The notes under the pieces are model-generated. The model did not search any database and was not told the DNA's origin. It saw only the letters and a list, made by a program, of their open reading frames with translations. A program made the position numbers and the translations under genes. Below, in pieces: positions 1 through 4,643 of a DNA stretch of 6,919 bases. Numbering within the stretch: position 1 is the first letter of the stretch; each line of letters begins with the position of its first letter. The stretch is from Bacteroidetes bacterium ADurb.Bin302 (GTDB lineage Bacteria; Bacteroidota; Bacteroidia; Bacteroidales; Paludibacteraceae): the NCBI GenBank assembly GCA_002069025.1, contig MWBK01000228.1, forward strand, positions 1-6,919, read 5' to 3'.

Positions 1-6
1 TTTCAT
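1..6 (-). CDS. First two codons of a further gene in the operon (possibly lpxB)
   Basis: On the minus strand an ATG at 6..4 shares its A with the TAA stop of the preceding membrane-protein gene (TAATG) and is followed by AAA, so the next product would begin Met-Lys. Such stop/start overlaps usually mark a translationally coupled downstream gene. From memory, Bacteroidales often have lpxB (lipid-A-disaccharide synthase) shortly after surE, and its product commonly begins MKYYLI; the two visible codons fit that but cannot prove it. The rest of the gene lies outside the window. Confidence 0.35.
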
Positions 7-284
7 TAAAAGAATAAATAAAACAGAAGCATTAAATATGGAGTAAGTCCGAGTACTCCACCTCTACATATATTCCATCTTTCAGTATGATAACCCCAAA
101 ACAAGATTAGTAAATCGGGTAATGAACAAAAAATCAGATACTGTAAAAAAACCGGCTGATGCATCCATATTGGTACTTCAGACAATGGAGTTCCGGATAC
201 TATATTCCATGTTACCACAAATAGTAAAAATGGCAGCAATAAACAAGAGACTAGACCGAGATAAAAATTATCTAGTTTCTTCAT
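6..284 (-). CDS. Small three-helix membrane protein, function unknown
   Basis: A 92-residue protein that I cannot assign to a named family. It reads as three hydrophobic stretches at about residues 8-29, 46-64 and 74-92. Between the first two is a short polar/Pro-rich loop (SGTPLSEVPIW), and before the third a short charged segment (HTERWNICR). The N-terminus is MKKLDN, so an uncleaved signal anchor is likely. The length and helix count suggest an integral inner-membrane protein with almost no soluble part. The ATG at 284..282 lies inside the last codons of surE (17-bp overlap), and its stop shares a base with the next ATG, so it is embedded in an operon and probably translated by coupling. 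That makes it a real gene rather than a chance frame. If the next gene is lpxB, a role linked to envelope lipids is possible, but this is inference from position only. Confidence 0.75.
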   Translation of the reverse strand: MKKLDNFYLGLVSCLLLPFLLFVVTWNIVSGTPLSEVPIWMHQPVFLQYLIFCSLPDLLILFWGYHTERWNICRGGVLGLTPYLMLLFYLFF

Positions 285-1047
285 AATTCCATGATTTAAG
301 TTTATTTATTGCATCATAATCGGTCAAATCGACTCTACAAGGTACAACTGATACATACGAATTTCTCATTGCAGCCTCATCGGTATCTTCTGCATCCGTT
401 TCTAAATCAAAGAAATCGCCTGTTAACCAATAATAATTATTGCCTGCCGGATCTTCTCTTATAACGAAACGCTCTTTCCATCTTCCATAGCATTGTCTAC
501 ATACTTTCATGCCTTTAACATGCTCAACAGGAGGAACATTCACATTTAAGCATATATCTTTAGGCAAACCCTCATCTAATACCTTTTGCGTAATTATTGC
601 CGCGTAACGAACTGCTTCTGTAAAATCGGCACGCGGATCATAATCACATAATGAAAACCCTATAGATGGGACGCCTTCAATGCAACCTTCAATAACTGCA
701 CCCATTGTACCTGAATAGATAGAACTAATTGATGTGTTTGAGCCGTGATTAATACCTGCAACTACAACATCCGGTCTACGATCAAGTACTTTATATAATC
801 CTATTTTTACGCAGTCGGTTGGAGTTCCATTACAACGATACATCACTAAACCATCTTTCTCATAATGTTTCCAAATTCTTAAAGGAGTATTTACAGTTAT
901 AGCACTTGATTGAGCCGAACGAGGTCCATCCGGAGCAACAACCACGACATCTCCAAGAGGCGTAACTGCTTCTATTAAAGAATGAATACCACGGGCATCT
1001 ATTCCATCGTCATTCGTAGCCAATATTAATGGTCTATTCATATTCAC
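268..1047 (-). CDS. surE: 5'/3'-nucleotidase SurE (survival protein)
   Basis: SurE is a cytoplasmic, divalent-metal-dependent phosphatase that removes phosphate from nucleoside 5'- and 3'-monophosphates. The 259-residue product matches the family's usual length. Diagnostic motifs are all present: ATNDDGI near the N-terminus (metal ligands Asp13-Asp14), APDGPRSAQS with Ser44, and AGINHGSN with Asn100. These correspond to the Asp-Asp-Ser-Asn metal site known from Thermotoga SurE. They are followed by the family block YSGTMGAVIEG (111-121). The first in-frame start is GTG at 1047..1045, overlapping the stop of the ACT gene as GTGA. An ATG two codons later (1041..1039) would give 257 residues and is an equally good start, since neither has a clear ribosome-binding site. 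The C-terminus overlaps the small membrane-protein gene by 17 bp. The Bacteroidales form carries an acidic insert near 214-224 (DLETDAEDTDE). Confidence 0.96.
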   Translation of the reverse strand: MNMNRPLILATNDDGIDARGIHSLIEAVTPLGDVVVVAPDGPRSAQSSAITVNTPLRIWKHYEKDGLVMYRCNGTPTDCVKIGLYKVLDRRPDVVVAGINHGSNTSISSIYSGTMGAVIEGCIEGVPSIGFSLCDYDPRADFTEAVRYAAIITQKVLDEGLPKDICLNVNVPPVEHVKGMKVCRQCYGRWKERFVIREDPAGNNYYWLTGDFFDLETDAEDTDEAAMRNSYVSVVPCRVDLTDYDAINKLKSWNYEETR

Positions 1048-1445
1048 AACAAGTGTATTTTATGTTTTTGTAAAATTTCAGAGGCTTGAACCATATTATC
1101 AGGTTTAATTACTACGCTCGCGGTTTCTCCTTCTGAAAATGCATACATATACTCAATGTATATTTTTGCTTCCGCCAACAAATCAAGTACTTTATCTAAA
1201 GAACCTGATTTATTTGGAATATTAACTGCAATAACATCAGTTAAAGAAACTGCAAATCCTCTATCCTTTAGTAATGTGCGAACTTTTTCGGGTTCAGGAA
1301 CTATTACACGTAATATTCCAAAATCTGAATTATCTGCTACACTAAAAGCCGTCATATTAACGCCGGCCTGCCCTAATATTTTTGTTACATCATTAAGACG
1401 TCCCGTTTTGTTTTCTAAGAAAACGGATAATTGTTTTGTTGCCAT
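1044..1445 (-). CDS. Tandem ACT-domain amino-acid-binding protein
   Basis: The 133-residue protein is made of two consecutive ACT domains and nothing else. Domain 1 spans about residues 5-64 (LSVFLENKTGRLNDVTKIL, then the AGVN turn and the FGILRVIV strand). Domain 2 spans about 71-131 (VIAVNIPNKSGSLDKVLDLL, then the ASVVIKP strand). Each has the N-K-x-G-x-L turn where ACT domains usually bind a small ligand, typically an amino acid, at a domain interface. No catalytic domain is present, so the role is probably sensing or regulation. Its position 20 bp after paaK and, from memory, the frequent pairing of such proteins with phenylacetate-CoA ligase genes in Bacteroidales and other anaerobes suggest it senses an aromatic amino acid or related acid; that is inference. 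The ATG at 1445 is preceded by a purine-rich run (AAAAAAGAAAC), the only faint ribosome-binding-like signal. Its TGA overlaps the surE GTG. Confidence 0.9.
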   Translation of the reverse strand: MATKQLSVFLENKTGRLNDVTKILGQAGVNMTAFSVADNSDFGILRVIVPEPEKVRTLLKDRGFAVSLTDVIAVNIPNKSGSLDKVLDLLAEAKIYIEYMYAFSEGETASVVIKPDNMVQASEILQKHKIHLL

Positions 1446-1465
1446 ATCAGTTTCTTTTTTAGTGT

Positions 1466-2767
1466 TTATTTAAAAACGCGTTTGTCTAGTACTCGTTTTG
1501 CTTTACCTTGACTACGTTCCAAAGAACGAGGTTCTACCAATCTGATTGTAGGTTGTATACCAACTACACTTTGAATTTTATGCGCTAATTTTTTTTGCAG
1601 ATTCAGCATTCCGCTTATATCATCTGTATAATATTGTTCTTTTACTTCGACTTGAATCTCAAAGACGTCTGTATTGTTAACACGATCAACTGTGATAAAG
1701 AAATGCGGTTCAAATTCTTCGGTTTCGCATATTACGGCTTCTATTTGAGATGGGAACACATTTACACCTCGTATGATTAACATATCATCGCAACGTCCCA
1801 TTATCTTAGCCATTCGAACAGAAGTACGTCCACATTCGCATTTATCATAAATTAAATGGGTCAAGTCTCTCGTTCTAAAACGAATCATTGGTATTCCTTC
1901 TTTTGTAAGTGTTGTAAACACTAACTCACCTTTTTCGCCCGGCGCTACAGGTATTCCTGTTTCAGGATCGATAATTTCAGGGAAGAAATGATCCTCACAA
2001 AGGTGCGTTCCACATTGAAATTGGCATTCGTGACCAACTCCAGGACCCATAATTTCAGTCAAACCATATATATCGTAGGCTTTTATCCCCATCTTATGTT
2101 CAATTTCTTGTCTCATTTGTTCGGTCCACGGCTCTGCTCCGAATATTCCGACTTTCAACTGAAACTCATCACGCGGAAATTCGGATTTTTCCATACTTTC
2201 AGCCAAATATAAAGCATACGATGGTGTACAAGCTAATGCCTTTGCACCTAAATCGTGCATCATCAATAGTTGTTTTTCTGTATTTCCTGCAGACATTGGG
2301 ATCACGGTTCCACCAATTGTTTCGACTGCTCCATGAGCGCCAAGACCTCCGGTAAATAAACCATAACCATAAGAGACTTGAACGACATCGTTTTTACCTA
2401 AACCGAATGCTGTAAGACAACGCGCTCCTACTTCTTTCCATATATTTAAATCATTACGAGTATAGCCTACAACAATTGGCTTACCTGTTGTACCTGAAGA
2501 CGCGTGTACTCGCACTATTTCAGACATAGGAGAAGATAATAATCCAAAAGGATAATAGTCTCTTAAATCTTTTTTTGATGTAAATGGAAGTTTTACGATA
2601 TCATCTATTGTTTGGATATCACCCGGCATAACGCCGGCTTCCTGCATTCTTTTACGATAAGGTTCGCAATTATAGTATACTCTATCTACAACATTTCTTA
2701 ATCTTTCGCTTTGCAATTTACGCATTTCTTCGCGATCCATGCATTCAGCAGTTTCATTCCATATCAT
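1466..2767 (-). CDS. paaK: Phenylacetate-CoA ligase family enzyme (PaaK-like)
   Basis: An ATP-dependent acyl-adenylate-forming ligase that joins an aryl acid such as phenylacetate to CoA, releasing AMP and pyrophosphate; it acts in the cytoplasm. The 433-residue product has the family's usual length. Visible motifs: the P-loop HASSGTTGKP (88-97), the adenylate-binding core YDIYGLTE (231-238), the hinge region GRCDDMLIIRGVNVFPSQIE (324-343), and the C-terminal SQGKAKRV with the candidate catalytic lysine (422 or 424). A Cys/His-rich stretch (HECQFQCGTHLCEDH, 246-260, plus CECG at 310-313) is typical of this subgroup and may bind metal. I chose the ATG at 2767 because MIWNETAECMDREEM is the usual N-terminus of Bacteroidales homologues; the frame can be extended to a TTG at 2803, but that part lies in the repeat and promoter. 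In anaerobes such ligases often sit with indolepyruvate:ferredoxin oxidoreductase genes, but none is in this window, so the true substrate (phenylacetate, indoleacetate or another) is not settled. Confidence 0.93.
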   Translation of the reverse strand: MIWNETAECMDREEMRKLQSERLRNVVDRVYYNCEPYRKRMQEAGVMPGDIQTIDDIVKLPFTSKKDLRDYYPFGLLSSPMSEIVRVHASSGTTGKPIVVGYTRNDLNIWKEVGARCLTAFGLGKNDVVQVSYGYGLFTGGLGAHGAVETIGGTVIPMSAGNTEKQLLMMHDLGAKALACTPSYALYLAESMEKSEFPRDEFQLKVGIFGAEPWTEQMRQEIEHKMGIKAYDIYGLTEIMGPGVGHECQFQCGTHLCEDHFFPEIIDPETGIPVAPGEKGELVFTTLTKEGIPMIRFRTRDLTHLIYDKCECGRTSVRMAKIMGRCDDMLIIRGVNVFPSQIEAVICETEEFEPHFFITVDRVNNTDVFEIQVEVKEQYYTDDISGMLNLQKKLAHKIQSVVGIQPTIRLVEPRSLERSQGKAKRVLDKRVFK

Positions 2768-2789
2768 GATAAACTTTTTTTTTCTTAGG

Positions 2790-2797
2790 CAAAGATA
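2790..2797 (-). promoter_or_regulatory. Candidate -7 promoter box for the paaK operon
   Basis: Read on the minus strand, positions 2797..2790 give TATCTTTG, an exact match to the Bacteroides -7 consensus TAnnTTTG. It lies about 22 bases before the paaK ATG, giving a predicted leader of roughly 15-17 bases. At the expected -33 distance (2821..2818) there is TTTT rather than the preferred TTTG, so the upstream half is weak. The box is formed by the first 16-bp repeat copy plus the adjoining base 2790. The second copy (2860-2875) gives TATCTTTT and lacks the final G. Confidence 0.55.
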
Positions 2798-2875
2798 ATG
2801 CAAGCCGAGAGTAAATGAAAATTTATTTTCGATTTACCGAGGCGCAGCTTATTTTATGAAAAGATAATGCAAGCC
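2791..2875. repeat. Direct-repeat/hairpin element (16-bp copies 69 bp apart)
   Basis: The 16-mer AAAGATAATGCAAGCC occurs exactly at 2791-2806 and again at 2860-2875. Between them an imperfect inverted repeat spans 2811-2837: GTAAAT plus GAAAAT on the left pair with ATTTTC and ATTTAC on the right, with a single bulged G at 2831 and a very short loop. CCGAG flanks the hairpin on both sides (2805-2809, 2837-2841). The layout resembles one complete 69-bp unit followed by a truncated second unit. I recall very similar sequences (AAAGATAATGCAAGCCGAG, hairpin, CCGAGGCGCAGC) upstream of many Bacteroidales genes, so this is probably one copy of a dispersed intergenic repeat; that part is memory and was not checked. 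Confidence 0.7.
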
Positions 2876-2944
2876 TCCCTTCTTCACACCAACACAAATA
2901 TCAAATTGTAATGCTATTTGCTAAATTTGCTTTCAATCTTCATT

Positions 2945-2960
2945 TATTTTACGTAAAATA
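2945..2960. promoter_or_regulatory. Perfect 16-bp palindrome upstream of amt
   Basis: TATTTTACGTAAAATA reads the same on both strands. It lies about 110 bases before the amt start and 28 bp, centre to centre, from a second palindrome. A dimeric regulator binding here is plausible; I do not recognise it as a known operator. AT-rich DNA yields some palindromes by chance, but 16 perfect bases around a CG centre is uncommon. Confidence 0.4.
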
Positions 2961-2972
2961 TTATCACTTTGC

Positions 2973-2988
2973 AATGATTAAAATCATT
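2973..2988. promoter_or_regulatory. Crp/Fnr-like palindrome upstream of amt
   Basis: AATGATT-AA-AATCATT is a perfect inverted repeat with 7-bp arms and a 2-bp centre. Its inner part, ATGAT-N4-ATCAT, matches the Fnr-type consensus TTGAT-N4-ATCAA at 8 of 10 defined bases with the correct 4-bp spacer. It is centred about 70 bases upstream of the predicted amt transcription start. Crp/Fnr-family regulators are common in Bacteroidetes, so a member of that family is a reasonable but unproven binder. Confidence 0.4.
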
Positions 2989-3036
2989 TTACTAACCTTT
3001 TGGTGAAAATATATAAAATACTATGTCATTTTGTAA

Positions 3037-3044
3037 TAATTTTG
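3037..3044 (+). promoter_or_regulatory. Candidate -7 promoter box for amt
   Basis: TAATTTTG matches the Bacteroides -7 consensus TAnnTTTG exactly and lies 24 bases before the amt ATG, predicting an A-rich leader of about 18 bases without a Shine-Dalgarno sequence. No TTTG is found at the -33 distance, which might mean that an activator is needed. The same TAATTTTGC string stands before maeB. Confidence 0.55.
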
Positions 3045-3068
3045 CCTTTAATTAAAACATATAGTAAC

Positions 3069-4430
3069 ATGAAAAAGAGATGGATTATTTTAATGGCATT
3101 CATGGTTTTGTTTGCCGTTTTAGGTTTGGTTCTTCCGGAATCAGCAAGTTGGTCAAGTGAAAATGAACCAATAGACTACGCTAATGTCGCTTGGATGATC
3201 ACAGCAACTATTTTTGTACTAATGATGACTCCTGGACTTTCTTTCTTTTATGGTGGAATGGTTAGAGCAAAAAACGTAATATCCACTATGCTGCAAAGTT
3301 TTATGGCAATGGGCATTATTAGTATTATATGGGTAGTGATCGGATTCAGTCTTGCCTTTGGTGATGATATAGGAGGATTTATTGGAAATCCATTTACGTA
3401 TTTCATGTTTAGAAATGTTGGGGCTCACATTCCTTCTGGTAACGAAAACTTATCCGGACTTGGATTAACAATACCTCTTGCATTATACGCACTGTTTCAA
3501 ATGAAATTTGCCATCATAACACCCTCTTTGATAACCGGTTCTTTTGCCGAACGCGTGCATTTTTCAGCATATCTTGTATTTATGGCGTTATTTTGCTTGT
3601 TCGTATATTGTCCTTTGGCACACTGGACCTGGCATCCTGATGGATTTTTAAATAAAATGCTTGTAAAAGATTTTGCCGGAGGTATAGTTGTTCATGCATC
3701 ATCAGGTGTAGCCGCATTGGTAGGAGCCTTGTTCTTAGGCAGAAGAAAACAATCTACAAAACACGTTCCGGCAAATATACCATTTGTTATGCTAGGCGCA
3801 GGAATGTTATGGCTTGGTTGGTTCGGATTTAATGGCGGCTCGTCGCTGGCTGCCGACAGTGTAGCGGTAAAAGCTTTTCTAAACACCAATATAGCATCAG
3901 CTACCGCAATGATCGTTTGGATTTTATTTGATTGTTTGCGTGGACATAAACCATCTGCTATGGGTGCAGCTGTTGGCGCTGTAGTAGGACTTGTATCAAT
4001 AACACCATCGGCCGGATGGGTTTCGGTTGGACAAAGCATTTGCATAGCATTTATAACTGCTCTTGTGTGTAATATAGCTATCCATTGGAAAAACAAAACC
4101 AATGTTGATGATGCGCTCGATGTATTTCCAACTCACGGAATAGGCGGTATTTTGGGTACGATATTAACAGGCGTATTTGTATATGAAACAAATGAGATCA
4201 GCTATTTTCATAGTTTTCTAAATCACTTATTGTCAGTTATAATTGTTATTGTTTATACATTCTTGGTTACTTACGCTTTATATTGGATTACAAACAAGAT
4301 GATTAAAATGAGAGTATCTGAAAAGAATGAAAAAGTAGGTCTTGACATGAGTCAACATGATGAATTATATGGCGTTGAAATGCTTACAAATAGCAGAGAA
4401 TTAGCCGAGTACGAACTTACTCAAGATTAG
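3069..4430 (+). CDS. amt: Ammonium transporter (Amt/MEP/Rh family)
   Basis: A trimeric inner-membrane channel that takes up ammonium. The 453-residue product has a hydrophobic N-terminal stretch (residues 4-22, likely a signal sequence as in E. coli AmtB) and about eleven membrane segments. Pore residues known from AmtB all have counterparts: Phe143 (F107) in FQMKFA, Trp188 (W148) in HWTWHPDG, Asp201 (D160) and His209 (H168) in DFAGGIVVHASSG, Phe254 (F215) and Ser258 (S219) in FGFNGGS, and His356 (H318) in FPTHGIGG. The GLSFFYGGMVRAKN block (56-69) is also typical. The cytoplasmic tail has GLDMSQHDELYG where most homologues read GLDxSxHGExAY, so the region that contacts PII proteins is altered. 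The ATG at 3069 fits the family N-terminus and the -7 box at 3037-3044; the frame could extend to a TTG at 3000, which would precede the promoter. No glnB/glnK gene is adjacent within the window. Confidence 0.96.
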   Translation: MKKRWIILMAFMVLFAVLGLVLPESASWSSENEPIDYANVAWMITATIFVLMMTPGLSFFYGGMVRAKNVISTMLQSFMAMGIISIIWVVIGFSLAFGDDIGGFIGNPFTYFMFRNVGAHIPSGNENLSGLGLTIPLALYALFQMKFAIITPSLITGSFAERVHFSAYLVFMALFCLFVYCPLAHWTWHPDGFLNKMLVKDFAGGIVVHASSGVAALVGALFLGRRKQSTKHVPANIPFVMLGAGMLWLGWFGFNGGSSLAADSVAVKAFLNTNIASATAMIVWILFDCLRGHKPSAMGAAVGAVVGLVSITPSAGWVSVGQSICIAFITALVCNIAIHWKNKTNVDDALDVFPTHGIGGILGTILTGVFVYETNEISYFHSFLNHLLSVIIVIVYTFLVTYALYWITNKMIKMRVSEKNEKVGLDMSQHDELYGVEMLTNSRELAEYELTQD

Positions 4431-4509
4431 TCTAAGTAATTGATATTTGTCCATTATAAAGATTGCCGATAATTAAACCATGTGATTATATGACATATAT
4501 TATTTGACT

Positions 4510-4529
4510 GATTTTATGATACTAAAATC
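4510..4529 (+). terminator. Weak hairpin after amt, possible terminator
   Basis: GATTTTA and TAAAATC form a perfect 7-bp stem around the 6-base loop TGATAC, 80 bases after the amt stop. The stem has only one G-C pair and no T-run follows directly, so it is a poor intrinsic terminator by the usual rule. It is listed because no better candidate exists in this spacer. Confidence 0.2.
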
Positions 4530-4551
4530 TTATGAAATAAATTATTATAAC

Positions 4552-4574
4552 TTGATTAAAAAAGTTTTTATCAA
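4552..4574. promoter_or_regulatory. Inverted repeat upstream of the maeB promoter
   Basis: TTGAT, one unpaired T, AAAAA on the left pairs with TTTTTATCAA on the right around a two-base centre. It ends 27 bases before the maeB -7 box, a position suited to an operator or to the tail end of an amt terminator. The TTGAT/ATCAA halves look Fnr-like but are 13 bases apart instead of 4, so they do not form a standard Fnr site. Confidence 0.25.
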
Positions 4575-4601
4575 TATGCAATACTACTTTAAAATAAAGC
4601 T

Positions 4602-4609
4602 TAATTTTG
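4602..4609 (+). promoter_or_regulatory. Candidate -7 promoter box for maeB
   Basis: TAATTTTG matches TAnnTTTG exactly and lies 34 bases before the maeB ATG, predicting a leader of about 28 bases. The leader is rich in AATAA-type sequence (TAATAATAACTAATAAT) and has no Shine-Dalgarno sequence, as is common in Bacteroidetes. A -33 TTTG is not visible. Confidence 0.5.
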
Positions 4610-4643
4610 CACCGCCTAATAATAACTAATAATTTTATACAAT

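Larger units (their letters stand above)
2768..3068. other. Divergent intergenic region between paaK and amt
   Basis: This 301-bp stretch has no credible gene. From the paaK side it holds a short A/T-rich leader and the paaK -7 box, then an element bounded by 16-bp direct repeats with an internal hairpin (2791-2875). After an unremarkable part (2876-2944) come two palindromes (2945-2960, 2973-2988), the amt -7 box (3037-3044) and an A-rich leader. A further exact TAnnTTTG match on the plus strand (TAAATTTG, 2922-2929) could be a second, distal amt start, but such short matches also arise by chance in AT-rich DNA. Confidence 0.8.
4431..4643. other. Intergenic spacer between amt and maeB
   Basis: This 213-bp, very AT-rich stretch has no credible coding frame. 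It holds two weak inverted repeats (4510-4529 and 4552-4574) and the maeB -7 box (4602-4609). Its length and the promoter argue that maeB is transcribed separately from amt, although read-through cannot be excluded because no strong G/C-rich terminator is visible. Confidence 0.7.

Noticed and set aside
1156..1473. 105-codon open frame opposite the ACT gene
   Set aside because: It lies across a well-supported tandem ACT gene on the other strand and has no family features of its own.
2768..2803. Twelve-residue N-terminal extension of PaaK from a TTG at 2803
   Set aside because: It would start inside the repeat, upstream of the predicted transcription start, and adds residues (MHYLCLRKKKFI) not typical of the family; the ATG at 2767 gives the usual N-terminus.
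3000..3068. Extension of Amt by 23 residues from a TTG at 3000
   Set aside because: The -7 box at 3037-3044 lies inside the extension, and the ATG at 3069 opens directly into the normal MKKRW signal-like sequence.
3692..4102. 136-codon open frame antisense to amt
   Set aside because: It is a shadow of the amt reading frame with low-complexity Ala/Pro/Thr content, no recognisable domain and no start signals.
4480..4496. Crp-like inverted repeat ATGTGATTATATGACAT
   Set aside because: The halves do not match symmetrically (one mismatch), the spacing is wrong for a Crp site, and it lies closer to the amt stop than to any promoter.
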